Shown here: positions 1 through 8,361 of the stretch, in pieces | Layout: every line of letters starts with the position of its first letter | Numbering within the stretch: the first letter of the stretch is position 1 | NCBI GenBank assembly: GCA_021823875.1 | Contig: JAKAMD010000007.1 | Span: forward strand, 1-24,299 | Length of the DNA stretch: 24,299 bases | Reading direction: 5' to 3' | Source of the DNA: Pseudomonadota bacterium | GTDB lineage: Bacteria > Pseudomonadota > Alphaproteobacteria > Rhizobiales > Xanthobacteraceae | Position numbers and translations under genes: made by a program | The notes under the pieces: model-generated | Database searches by the model: none | The model's input: the letters and a program-made list of their open reading frames with translations, nothing else | Told to the model about the DNA's origin: nothing

Positions 1-1
1 G

Positions 2-1867
2 GCAGGCGGACAAGCGCATGCCGATCTCATCGTCGCCGAAGCCGGCGCGCCGCCGCAGGTCGACATGCTCGATACGCAAGAGCATCTGCCCTGGGCCGGT
101 CACTCCGCCTTGCATGCGCTCGGCGAAATCTACGAGCTGATCAAGACGCACAAGACCACGCTGGTCTTCGTCAACACTCGCAGCCAGGCCGAATTCCTGT
201 TCCAGATGCTATGGAACGTGAACGACGACAATCTCGCCGTCGCGCTGCATCACGGCTCGCTCGATGTGACGCAACGCCGCAAGGTCGAGGATGCCATGGC
301 GGCGGGTCGTTTGCGCGCGGTGGTGTGCACGTCGTCGTTGGATCTGGGCGTCGATTGGGGCGACGTCGATCTGGTGATCAATGTGGGGGCACCGAAAGGC
401 GCCTCGCGGCTGTTGCAGCGGGTCGGGCGCTCCAATCACCGTTTCGACGAGCCCTCGCAGGCCGTGCTTGTGCCCGCCAACCGTTTCGAAGTGCTGGAAT
501 GCCGTGCCGCCATCGACGCGGTTGCCGACAACGCGCAGGACACGCCGCCCTTGCGCACCGGCGCATTGGATGTGCTCGCTCAGCACATCCTTGGTCGTGC
601 GGTCGGCGCGCCATTCCTCGCCGACGATTTTTATGACGAAGTACGCGCCGCCGCGCCTTATGCCGGGCTCGCCCGTGCCGATTTCGACGCCGCGCTCGAT
701 TTCGTTGCCACCGGCGGCTACGCGCTCAAGGCTTACGAGCGCTTCGCTAAGATCAGGCAGGGCAAGGACGGGCGCTGGCGCATTACCCATCCGCGCGTGG
801 CACAGCGCTATCGCATGAATGTCGGTACTATCGTGGAGGCCGACATGATCAAGGTGCGACTGGTGCGCTCGCGCGCTTCCGGCGCCATGATCCCGCGCGG
901 CGGGCGCATCCTCGGCGAGGTCGAGGAATACTTCATCGAGACGCTGACGCCTGGCGATACCTTCGTCTTCGCCGGCGAAATCCTGAAATACGAGGCGCTG
1001 GTCGAGGACGAGGTCTACGTCTCGCGTTCCACCGCCACCGATCCGAAAGTGCCGGCCTATGAAGGCGGAAAGTTCCCGCTCTCGACTTATCTCGCCGCGC
1101 GCGTGCGCGCGATCCTGGCTGACAGCCGGGAGTGGTGCGCGTTACCAAGCCAGGTGCGCGAATGGCTGGAGATTCAGCGATGGCGCTCGCTGTTGCCGCG
1201 CGCCGGCGACCTTCTGGTCGAAACCTTCCCGCGCGCCGAAAAACATTACCTGGTCTGCTATCCGTTCGAGGGGCGGCTGGCGCACCAGACGCTCGGCATG
1301 CTGCTCACCCGCCGGCTTGAGCGCTTGAGCCTCAAGCCGCTGGGCTTCGTCGCCAATGAATACGCGCTCGCCGTCTGGGGCCTCGGCGATATCGGCTTGC
1401 GCATCGCGCGCGGCGATCTCTCGCTGGCCGCGCTGTTCGACGAAGACATGCTGGGCGACGATCTGGAAGCCTGGCTTGCCGAATCCGCGCTGATGAAACG
1501 CACCTTCCGAAATTGCGCCATTATCGCCGGGCTGATCGAGCGGCGGTTTCCCGGTGAGGAGAAGTCGCGCCGCCAGCTCACCATCTCCACCGATCTTGTC
1601 TATGACGTGCTGCGCAAGCACCAGGCCGACCACATCTTGCTGCGCGCCGCCCGTGCCGACGCTGCCAGTGGTCTCCTGGACATCAAGCGGCTGGGCGAGA
1701 TGCTCTCGCGCGTTCGGGGCCGAATCGTCCATAAAGCGCTCGACCATGTCTCGCCGCTGTCGGTGCCGGTGCTGCTGGAGATCGGGCGCGAGACAGTCTA
1801 TGGCGAGGCCTCGGACGCGCTATTGGCTGAGGCCGCGGACGAACTGGTGAAGGAGGCGATGAAGTGA
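2..1867 (+). CDS. Ligase-associated DEXH-box helicase, C-terminal part (5' truncated by window edge)
   Basis: This is the C-terminal ~620 residues of an Lhr-like superfamily 2 helicase, a DNA-repair ATPase of the ligase-associated DNA damage response group. The frame is open to the window edge, so the Met codon at 65 is internal and the DEXH ATPase half lies upstream. The visible part begins with the second RecA-like domain. It contains a TLVFVNTRSQAE segment, the HHGSL strand, a TSSLDLGVDW segment and motif VI (QRVGRSNHR, near 415-445). These are followed by winged-helix and Lhr-type C-terminal regions. The family is usually a little over 800 residues, so about 200 are missing. Its stop codon overlaps the GTG start of pdeM, which is the known partner order for this repair set. 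The family call is firm; the exact substrate is not visible from sequence. Confidence 0.9.
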   Translation, partial: AGGQAHADLIVAEAGAPPQVDMLDTQEHLPWAGHSALHALGEIYELIKTHKTTLVFVNTRSQAEFLFQMLWNVNDDNLAVALHHGSLDVTQRRKVEDAMAAGRLRAVVCTSSLDLGVDWGDVDLVINVGAPKGASRLLQRVGRSNHRFDEPSQAVLVPANRFEVLECRAAIDAVADNAQDTPPLRTGALDVLAQHILGRAVGAPFLADDFYDEVRAAAPYAGLARADFDAALDFVATGGYALKAYERFAKIRQGKDGRWRITHPRVAQRYRMNVGTIVEADMIKVRLVRSRASGAMIPRGGRILGEVEEYFIETLTPGDTFVFAGEILKYEALVEDEVYVSRSTATDPKVPAYEGGKFPLSTYLAARVRAILADSREWCALPSQVREWLEIQRWRSLLPRAGDLLVETFPRAEKHYLVCYPFEGRLAHQTLGMLLTRRLERLSLKPLGFVANEYALAVWGLGDIGLRIARGDLSLAALFDEDMLGDDLEAWLAESALMKRTFRNCAIIAGLIERRFPGEEKSRRQLTISTDLVYDVLRKHQADHILLRAARADAASGLLDIKRLGEMLSRVRGRIVHKALDHVSPLSVPVLLEIGRETVYGEASDALLAEAADELVKEAMK

Positions 1868-2703
1868 GCGAAAGTGCACGGCGCGTGCCGCTTGCTCCTC
1901 CCTCCCCCCTTGCGGGGGAGGGATGGGGAGGAGGGTATGCCGCGCGCACCGATTCTGTCGATTTGCCCTCCTCCCGACCGCCTTCGGCGGTCGACCTCCC
2001 CCGCAAAGGGGGAGGTGATCGTGCGAAGGGCGCCGCCGCAATCACCATCGCCTCTATCACCTTCCACGCTGATCCCATGGGCGCGCTCTACTGGCCTGAG
2101 CGTGGCGTGCTCGCCATTGCCGACCTGCATCTGGAGAAGGGGTCGAGCTTCGCCGCGCGCGGCCAATTGCTGCCGCCCTATGACAGCGCGGCGACGTTGG
2201 CGCGGCTCGCGCGTTTGATCGCTTATTATGCGCCGCGTTGCGTGGTCGCGCTCGGCGACAATTTCCATGACGGCGGCGGCCCGGCCCGGCTTGGCGCCGA
2301 AGACCGCGAGAGCCTGCATGCGCTGCAACGCGGCCGCGACTGGATTTGGCTCGCCGGCAATCACGATCCTGAACCGGCCGCTGATATTGGTGGCGTTTTT
2401 CAGGAAACGCTCAATCTCGGCGCGCTGACCTTCCGCCATCAGCCGACCGGTGCGACCGGTGAGATTGCTGGCCATCTGCATCCGTTTGCGCGCATCGCTC
2501 ATCGCGGCCGCGCAGTCAGCCGCCGCTGCTTCGCCGCCGATGCGACGCGTTTGGTGATGCCGGCCTTAGGCGTCTTCACCGGCGGCTTGAATATTCGCGA
2601 CGCCGCTTTCGCCGACGTCTTCGGCACCCTCAAATTCACCGCGCACATGCTGGGAGAGGACCGGCTCTACACCTTCGCCGCCAAGCGCTGCCTGCCGGCC
2701 TAG
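1864..2703 (+). CDS. pdeM: Ligase-associated DNA damage response endonuclease PdeM (metallophosphoesterase) with repeat-derived N-terminal insert
   Basis: This is a calcineurin-like metallophosphoesterase of the PdeM type, expected to act as a metal-dependent nuclease or phosphoesterase in DNA repair. The metal-binding motifs are all present: ADLHLEKG (D87, H89), GDNFHDG (D132), GNHDP (N166, H167) and GHLHP (H204, H206). The GTG start at 1864 overlaps the helicase stop, implying translational coupling. Conserved family sequence begins only around residue 60 (ITIASITFHAD). Residues of about 11-52 are low-complexity (PLAGEGWGGG, LPRKGGG) and are translated from a palindromic repeat. No in-frame ATG lies between the repeat and the conserved core, so translation must start before the repeat or at a weak TTG within it. 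The gene converges on the next one with a 4-base stop overlap. Confidence 0.88.
   Translation: MSESARRVPLAPPSPLAGEGWGGGYAARTDSVDLPSSRPPSAVDLPRKGGGDRAKGAAAITIASITFHADPMGALYWPERGVLAIADLHLEKGSSFAARGQLLPPYDSAATLARLARLIAYYAPRCVVALGDNFHDGGGPARLGAEDRESLHALQRGRDWIWLAGNHDPEPAADIGGVFQETLNLGALTFRHQPTGATGEIAGHLHPFARIAHRGRAVSRRCFAADATRLVMPALGVFTGGLNIRDAAFADVFGTLKFTAHMLGEDRLYTFAAKRCLPA
1896..2016. repeat. Palindromic repeat cluster embedded in the pdeM reading frame
   Basis: Three perfect hairpins stand in a row. 1899-1908 pairs with 1914-1923 (10 bp, C-rich arm). 1975-1982 pairs with 1986-1993 (8 bp, loop TTC). 1994-2002 pairs with 2008-2016 (9 bp, loop GCAAA). The first and third hairpins are near reverse complements of each other, so the unit can also fold as one long stem. 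A related hairpin occurs at 17598-17618. The sequence resembles the CTCCCCC...GGGGGAG repeats common between genes in rhizobial genomes, but here it lies inside a coding frame without stops. Confidence 0.85.
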
Positions 2704-3482
2704 TCTCGCCTGAACACCGCGCTGGCAATCCAGCCAATCATGAGCGCCATCAGCGTGGTGGCGATGCCATAGAGTAAGCCGTTGCTGGCGGCGGCTTCCG
2801 CCACATATTGCTCGAAGCCGGCCTTGATCACTTCCAGCGCCGAGGTGGTGTGCGCGATCATGGCGCCGCCGGCGAACAGCTTGACGTTAATGCCGTAGGT
2901 GCCGGTCGGCACGTCGGCCGGTAAGGGAATCGCCGCGCGGAATACGGTCGGCGTCAGGAAGGTCACGCCATTGGAGATTTCGCTGTAAAGACGTTGATCG
3001 CTCTTCAGCCGCACAAAGGCGACGCGGAACGGATCATCGTGCACGGTGTCGGCGATATCGGGCCCGATGCGCTGTGGCAGCAGGAAATTGTCGAGGCCGA
3101 TTTGCAGACGCCGTAGAGTCTCGGCATTGGCGAATTGCGCGAACGGGCGGTTGCTCAGGACCGCAAGGTAGGACGGCACCTGCACGAATTCGCGCGAGGT
3201 CGTATTAACCCAGATGCCGAGCACGCGCTCCTTGCGTCTTGTGCGGAATGTCATGCGCGGGCCGGTTACCGTCACCACCAGATCATAATTGGCTTGCCGC
3301 ACGGTCTTGCCGGGGTCGGGCTCGACCGTGCCGAACAGCACCAGATCCTCGCCGACGAAATTGGATGTGATCTGCACACGATGGTTCGACAGTGACACCA
3401 CCAGCCTCTCGGCTGCGGCCTGCCGCGCGCCAAAGGCGCCAAGCACGATCGCAAGCATGAGCATCAGGCGCCGCATTGTCAT
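2700..3482 (-). CDS. TIGR02186-family membrane-anchored periplasmic protein
   Basis: A 260-residue protein with an N-terminal signal peptide (about residues 1-24, ending ARQAAA), a long beta-rich periplasmic segment, and one C-terminal membrane helix (about 232-255) followed by RRD. The overall sequence, including the GEDLVLFGTV and YDLVVTVTGP stretches, matches my recollection of the alphaproteobacterial TIGR02186 family, whose function is not established. Its ATG overlaps the stop of the TauE/SafE gene by 4 bases (ATGA), so the two are probably translated together. The topology suggests a large extracytoplasmic domain tethered beside the exporter. A role as an accessory subunit is inference from coupling only. 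Confidence 0.85.
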   Translation of the reverse strand: MTMRRLMLMLAIVLGAFGARQAAAERLVVSLSNHRVQITSNFVGEDLVLFGTVEPDPGKTVRQANYDLVVTVTGPRMTFRTRRKERVLGIWVNTTSREFVQVPSYLAVLSNRPFAQFANAETLRRLQIGLDNFLLPQRIGPDIADTVHDDPFRVAFVRLKSDQRLYSEISNGVTFLTPTVFRAAIPLPADVPTGTYGINVKLFAGGAMIAHTTSALEVIKAGFEQYVAEAAASNGLLYGIATTLMALMIGWIASAVFRRD

Positions 3483-4402
3483 GGGTTCTTGACCAGTCGG
3501 ATCGAGAAGAGGTCGGTTGGCGCCACCACGAGGTCGTAGGCAAAACGGATGCCGACCAGCAGCACTAGGATGCCGAGCAAAAGCCGCAGCCGCTCGCCAC
3601 GGATCTTCTGGCCGGCGCGTGCGCCGAACTGCGCGCCGGACACGCCGCCGATCATCAGGATCAGCGCCAGCACGGCGTCGACCAGGTGATTGGCCGTCGC
3701 GTGCAGGATGGTCGCCGTGGTCATGGTGACCAGCGTCAGAATTGTGGAGGTGCCAATCACTGTCGCGGTCGGCACGCGCAACAGATAGATCAGCATCGGT
3801 ACCAGCATGAAGCCGCCGCCGACGCCGAGAACGGCGCCAATGAAACCGATAATGGCGCCGATCGCCCAGACCGGAATCACCGAGACATAGATGCGCGAGC
3901 GTTTAAAGCGGAATTTGAGCGGCAACCGGTGGAACCAGGCATGGCTGCCCGGCCGGCGCAGGTCGGCCGGCTGGCCGCGGCGTGCGCGGTTGATGGCGCG
4001 CACGCTTTCACTCACCATCAATACGCCGACCACGCTGAGCAGCGTCACATAGGCGAGGCCGATCATCAGGTCGAGCTGGTCGACCGCGCGCAGCAAGGTG
4101 AACAGCCAGACACCGATGACGGTGCCGGCGCCACCGCCGATCAGCAGCATGGCGCCGAGCGCAAAATCAATCGAACGCCGGCGCCAATAGGCGAGGAATC
4201 CGGTGAACAGCGAAGCGGCAATCTGCGGCGAGACGCTCGCTACCACCACCGCCGGCGAAATGCCGATGAAAATCAAGAGTGGCGTCATCAGGAAGCCGCC
4301 GCCGATGCCGAACATGCCGGAGATGAATCCGACCGCCAGCCCCATCGCCAGGATGAGGAAGATGTTCACGGGCACATCGGCGATCGGAAGATAAATCTGC
4401 AC
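3479..4402 (-). CDS. Sulfite exporter TauE/SafE family protein
   Basis: A 307-residue polytopic inner-membrane protein with the duplicated TauE/SafE architecture. The N-terminal half carries GFISGMFGIGGGFLMTPLL and the C-terminal half repeats it as GFIGAVLGVGGGFMLVPMLI. A basic cytoplasmic linker (about residues 130-170) separates the halves. Members export sulfite, sulfoacetate or other organosulfur anions, but the substrate cannot be read from sequence. The start is a GTG (4400-4402). A weak purine stretch precedes it, and the first residues lead straight into the first membrane helix. It forms a coupled pair with the TIGR02186 gene and lies 132 bases downstream of the PodJ-like gene on the same strand. 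Confidence 0.9.
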   Translation of the reverse strand: MQIYLPIADVPVNIFLILAMGLAVGFISGMFGIGGGFLMTPLLIFIGISPAVVVASVSPQIAASLFTGFLAYWRRRSIDFALGAMLLIGGGAGTVIGVWLFTLLRAVDQLDLMIGLAYVTLLSVVGVLMVSESVRAINRARRGQPADLRRPGSHAWFHRLPLKFRFKRSRIYVSVIPVWAIGAIIGFIGAVLGVGGGFMLVPMLIYLLRVPTATVIGTSTILTLVTMTTATILHATANHLVDAVLALILMIGGVSGAQFGARAGQKIRGERLRLLLGILVLLVGIRFAYDLVVAPTDLFSIRLVKNP

Positions 4403-4534
4403 GCGAGGCGTTCCGCCGTTTAAAGCTGGTCAGCGGCGCCACCGTCCGAGGTCGACGACTCTGGCCGTAAGGTACGGCGATCTTAGCGGCCTATGCGGTC
4501 GGGAGCACGTCTTTGGGCAATTGGCCGCGCTTGT

Positions 4535-7500
4535 TCACCGATTTCCGACAGCGAAAGCGCCGAGCGCCAAGGGTGAGCGCGAAGGCTTGTGCGACTTGGT
4601 CGGCGTGGCATTGGCCTTGTCCCAGCCGCCGGGCGGGGTCGGTACTTCGGTCGCCTTGTCCGGTTGCGGCATGACCTTGAAGGTCTCGACCGCATGGCGG
4701 GCCGCCGCGAGTTCCTTGGGGTCGAGGTGTCCGGCGACAGTGTCGCGCTTGCTGGCAGCTTCCTTGTCGCCATGGGCGGCGGCCAGCGCGAACCATTTGT
4801 AGGCCTCGCTCAGGTTCTTGCCGACGCCGATGCCGCGCGCATAGAGGATGCCGAGATTGTATTGGCTGTCGGCGATGCCGTGTTGGGCCGCCTTGCGGAA
4901 CCAGGTGACGGCGTTCGCATAATCCGGCTTGTCGTCGATACCTTCGGCATAGAGTACCGCGAGGTTATGCATGGCCTTGGCGTTACCCTGCTTGGCGGCA
5001 TCGAGATAAATCCGCCGGGCCTCGCCGAGGTCTTTCTTCACCCCGAGGCCCTTCTCCAGCATGCTGGCATAGCGGAATTGCGCGAGTGCCAAGCCCTTGG
5101 ACGCTGCGCGCTCATACCAGTGCGCCGCCTGCCGGAGGTCGACCGGTACGCCGCGGCCTTCCGCAAAGCGCACCCCCATTTCGTAAGCCGCACTGGCATC
5201 GCCGGCGGTTGCGGCCTCGCGCAAGCGCGCGCTGCCGATCGCGGACGGCAACCGGTCGGAGTCTTCGGCTGGATTTGTGGGCGGAATGGCCGCCACGGGG
5301 GCGGGGTTTTGCGTGCGCGCGCTATCGGGGAGAGAGCCTGTGATGTCGCCGGAGTTGTACTGAATCTTCGGATCCATGAACGGGTTCGGCGCGCTTTCAG
5401 CACTCTTCTGCGCCGTGGGCGGCAGCGGACCAATCGGGGTCGGCATCAGCAGGCTGGAAGCGTCGTTATTGGCAGGCGCGGCCGCGATCCTGGAAGCATC
5501 TGGTGCTGCGGCCGGTTTTGTATCCACGCGCTGCGCGATTTTCGCTATGCCGCCGAGACCGCGCTCCAATAACGACTTGCCGGCGAACTGCGCGGCACCG
5601 ACCACCAGCGCGACGATGCTGGCGGCGACCAGCAGCGATTTCACCCGCTTCATCATTTTGGCGGAAAACGACGGACTGTCCGGGTTCTCGTCGTCCATCG
5701 GTCCCGAAACGCGGGGCTCGGTCGTCTCCTGCTGCTCCATCGCAGCCTTGGCGGCGCGGCGGGCAGCGGCGATGAAATTGGACTGGCTGGCGGCTGAGCC
5801 CGCTGCCGGCCGTGCGCCGCCGAGCGCGGCTTCCGAGGCGGCGATACGCGCGGCCGGATGAGCGCGCTGTGGCGGCGGGCCCGAACCAGGCTCGAGCGGC
5901 TGGTCGGGTGGCAGGTCCGGGTTGATCGGCAGTTGCCCGGCGGCAGGCAAGCGCTTTTGCGTCGGCGCAGGCGCCTGGGGAGGTTGCGGCCGGGGCTTGG
6001 CCTGCATTGGGGGGACGACCGGAGGAGGTGCCGCTAGGGGCGCTTCCGGTATGGCCTGCATTTGCGCGGGCGCGTCCAATTGCGGCGCGGCCGGCAGGTG
6101 CTCCGGCTCGGCCAGGGGCGGCTTAGGTGTCGGTGTAGACGGTTGCGGCGCCGCGAAGGCCTGTTCCAGCGCGGACGAAGCCGACATGGCTGGCCGCGAT
6201 GCGGCCAACGCCTGTTCCAGCGCGGAGACGGCCGGGGCGTCGTCCGGTCCGGGCATTTCGTGCGGATAGGACGGCGTCGACGGCGCCCAGGACTCGGCGG
6301 ACGAATCGTCGACCAGCCGTACCCCGAGTTTGCCGACCGGCTGGGTGAGTTCGTACGGCTCCTCCTCCGCGATCGGCGCAGGAGGCGACGGCCCCCGCCG
6401 CTCGCTGCGGATATCCTTTTCAATCGTTGCCAGCCGGTCGACCACCAGACCGAGCGTGCCGTGCACCGCATCGAGCGCGTCCTGGGTGCGCGCCATATCC
6501 TGTTTGAGCGCGTCAACGGCCGGCGACGGTTCGTTCGCCCGTGCGCTTTGCTTGTGCGCGCGCATTTCCTCCAAATGGACCAGCAGATCGGCGAGCCCAC
6601 GCTCGATGACGTCCAGGTGGCCGAGCCGGCTATCGGAGACATCCAACCGTTCCACCAACGAGACGATGCGATCTTCGAGATGGCTCACCGCGACGTTGTC
6701 GTTGCTGCGCGCATGCTGGATCTGTTCGATTTTGTCGGACAGCGCCTGCACCAGCGCTTCCAGCCGTGGCGGCACCGTGCTGCCGGTCTGCGCGCGTTCA
6801 GTGAGCGTGTGAGACAGCGCCTCGATGCGGGCTTCCAAAGTGTTGAGGACGTCGCCGACCGCGCTGTGGGCGATCTGTTCGACCCGGTCGGAAAGGCCCT
6901 GCACTTCGGCCGCCAGCAGACCCACCGCCTCGTTGGAGGCGACGTTGCCGGCCATGCTGCGGAGGGTGGTGATGGCATGCTCAAGCTGCTGCAGGGTGGC
7001 CGGGTCTTTCTGCGCGACGATCAGGTCGATCCGCTGCGCCAGCCCTTCCACCGCTTCAGTGAAGCCGACCAGATGCTCCGCCGGGGTCAGTTCGCGCAAT
7101 GTGTCGCGCACCTCGGAGAGCCCGTGCTCGATGCCGGCCAGTGCGCTGGCGTCGATACCGGCCTGCCGGCCTTCGGCGATGCGCTGGGAGAGGCCGGCGA
7201 TCTGCTTCTCGATGGCGTCGATCGCGCGCTTGGGCATGGCATCGTCGAGCGCGCGGCCGATATCACCGAGTTCGGCGCGCAGCGCGTTAATTGCCTCTTC
7301 GACGCCCGGCTTGCGCAGGGTCTCGATCTGGTCGGTGATTTTGCGGAGCTGTTGCTCCAGTCCCGACAGGTCTTGCATCGGAACCGCCGCGCGCGGTGGG
7401 GTGGGTTCCGTCTGCGGTGGCCGTTGCTCGGCCATCGGCGGCCGAGTTGCTGCCGGCGCCGGCGCGAAAGGTGTGGCGGCCGGCATTGCAACGGCTTCGC

Positions 7501-8008
7501 CGTTGAGCTTGCGCTGGCGAGCCGCGATCTCAGCCAGAGCGCGGTCGAGTGCCGGCGGCAATTGCACGTTCGGCCGCGGCGGCATCGCCGGCTTCGGTGC
7601 CATCATCGGCTGTGGCGGCATGGCGGGCGCCAGTGGGGGCGCCACAGGCTGACGTGCGTACTGATCGAGCCGGTGGTCGAGCCGCCCGATCAAGGCGGCG
7701 GCCTGGGCCTCTTCTTGCGGGCGCCGCGGGGCATAAGCCGCGGGACCGGTGCGGGTAAACTGTTCGATGCGGCGGGTGAGGTCGTCGAGCCGCTGATGCA
7801 CGCTGGCCAGTTCCGCGCGTTGGACGGCGTCGTCGCGATGCGCATGAGCATAAGATTGCCCGGCAAGCCCCGCTTGCGTGGCCTGCTGCAGGATGACCGT
7901 GTTGAGCCAGTCGCCGAGCGACAGACCGGAGCGGCGTGCCGCTTCCTTGGCCGTCTCGCGGGCTTCCGGTCGGATGCCTTTAACACTCCACGGGACGCCA
8001 AATTTCAT
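4535..8008 (-). CDS. PodJ-like polar organelle/cell-cycle protein: coiled coil, one membrane helix, Sel1 repeats
   Basis: About 1157 residues. The N-terminus (MKFGVPWSVKGIRPEARETA..., then SGLSLGDWLN) is a conserved start in rhizobial PodJ-like proteins, which is why I prefer ATG 8008 over the in-frame GTG at 8071, which lacks a ribosome site. Then follow a long helical, coiled-coil-rich cytoplasmic region with many heptad-like Leu/Ile stretches, and a Pro/Ala-rich linker (about 580-730). One membrane helix lies near 791-809 after the basic MKRVKS. The periplasmic part has four Sel1-type repeats (about 930-1090; for example AAYEMGVRFAEGRGVPVD and AQFRYASMLEKGLGVKKD). No peptidoglycan-binding domain follows the repeats, unlike Caulobacter PodJ. 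The likely role is a pole-localised scaffold; the PodJ assignment rests on architecture. Confidence 0.8.
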   Translation of the reverse strand: MKFGVPWSVKGIRPEARETAKEAARRSGLSLGDWLNTVILQQATQAGLAGQSYAHAHRDDAVQRAELASVHQRLDDLTRRIEQFTRTGPAAYAPRRPQEEAQAAALIGRLDHRLDQYARQPVAPPLAPAMPPQPMMAPKPAMPPRPNVQLPPALDRALAEIAARQRKLNGEAVAMPAATPFAPAPAATRPPMAEQRPPQTEPTPPRAAVPMQDLSGLEQQLRKITDQIETLRKPGVEEAINALRAELGDIGRALDDAMPKRAIDAIEKQIAGLSQRIAEGRQAGIDASALAGIEHGLSEVRDTLRELTPAEHLVGFTEAVEGLAQRIDLIVAQKDPATLQQLEHAITTLRSMAGNVASNEAVGLLAAEVQGLSDRVEQIAHSAVGDVLNTLEARIEALSHTLTERAQTGSTVPPRLEALVQALSDKIEQIQHARSNDNVAVSHLEDRIVSLVERLDVSDSRLGHLDVIERGLADLLVHLEEMRAHKQSARANEPSPAVDALKQDMARTQDALDAVHGTLGLVVDRLATIEKDIRSERRGPSPPAPIAEEEPYELTQPVGKLGVRLVDDSSAESWAPSTPSYPHEMPGPDDAPAVSALEQALAASRPAMSASSALEQAFAAPQPSTPTPKPPLAEPEHLPAAPQLDAPAQMQAIPEAPLAAPPPVVPPMQAKPRPQPPQAPAPTQKRLPAAGQLPINPDLPPDQPLEPGSGPPPQRAHPAARIAASEAALGGARPAAGSAASQSNFIAAARRAAKAAMEQQETTEPRVSGPMDDENPDSPSFSAKMMKRVKSLLVAASIVALVVGAAQFAGKSLLERGLGGIAKIAQRVDTKPAAAPDASRIAAAPANNDASSLLMPTPIGPLPPTAQKSAESAPNPFMDPKIQYNSGDITGSLPDSARTQNPAPVAAIPPTNPAEDSDRLPSAIGSARLREAATAGDASAAYEMGVRFAEGRGVPVDLRQAAHWYERAASKGLALAQFRYASMLEKGLGVKKDLGEARRIYLDAAKQGNAKAMHNLAVLYAEGIDDKPDYANAVTWFRKAAQHGIADSQYNLGILYARGIGVGKNLSEAYKWFALAAAHGDKEAASKRDTVAGHLDPKELAAARHAVETFKVMPQPDKATEVPTPPGGWDKANATPTKSHKPSRSPLALGAFAVGNR

Positions 8009-8361
8009 GCTCACACCCGAGTTAGGTGGAGGCGCAAAGAGCCGCGAGGGACTCTCACGGAACCGGGGCACGTTAACGGAAGGGAAGTACGAGCTCGGTT
8101 CTCAGGCCACCCTGCGACTTTTTCCTAATTGAGGTAAACAGGCGGTTAAGAATCGGCGGAAGTGCCGGATTGGCCCTGCGTATTTCGCTTTAGTAGCGCC
8201 GGGCGGCGCCTTAACGCGGCTGTAAGCGGGATGCGCGATGCTTTTTGCTCGCGTCTGGGGAAGCGCCGGTCCGTTCTTGCAGTCGTCACATTGCCTCAAT
8301 AGTTGACGAAGCGTTAAAGGTGCTCGGCCGGGCGCCGCGGCAGGATGCCGGGAGAAGAAAA
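8009..8361. other. Divergent intergenic region between PodJ-like gene and acyl-CoA dehydrogenase
   Basis: This 353-base gap holds no convincing gene; the short frames in it have no homology I recognise. It should carry promoters for both flanking genes. It contains a near-consensus CtrA box (8134-8149), GANTC sites at 8050-8054 and 8150-8154, and the dehydrogenase ribosome site GGAGAAG at 8351-8357. I could not find a convincing sigma-70 pair. Confidence 0.6.
8134..8154 (-). promoter_or_regulatory. Candidate CtrA box with adjoining GANTC (CcrM) site
   Basis: Read on the minus strand, the site is TTAA, seven bases, then TTTAC. The CtrA consensus is TTAA-N7-TTAAC, so there is one mismatch. A GAATC (GANTC) methylation site lies directly next to it at 8150-8154. 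It sits about 130 bases upstream of the PodJ-like start. CtrA, GcrA and CcrM control cell-cycle genes in alphaproteobacteria, so the position is suggestive. A single short site can occur by chance. Confidence 0.35.

Noticed and set aside
6062..8128. A 688-codon open frame on the plus strand opposite the PodJ-like gene
   Set aside because: It is Arg-rich, has no domain I recognise and no ribosome site. Long antisense frames are expected in GC-rich DNA. The minus-strand frame has a membrane helix and Sel1 repeats and is clearly the real one.
8102..8299. A 65-codon minus-strand frame in the gap upstream of the PodJ-like gene
   Set aside because: It has no ribosome site, no recognisable motif and a composition like the surrounding non-coding DNA.
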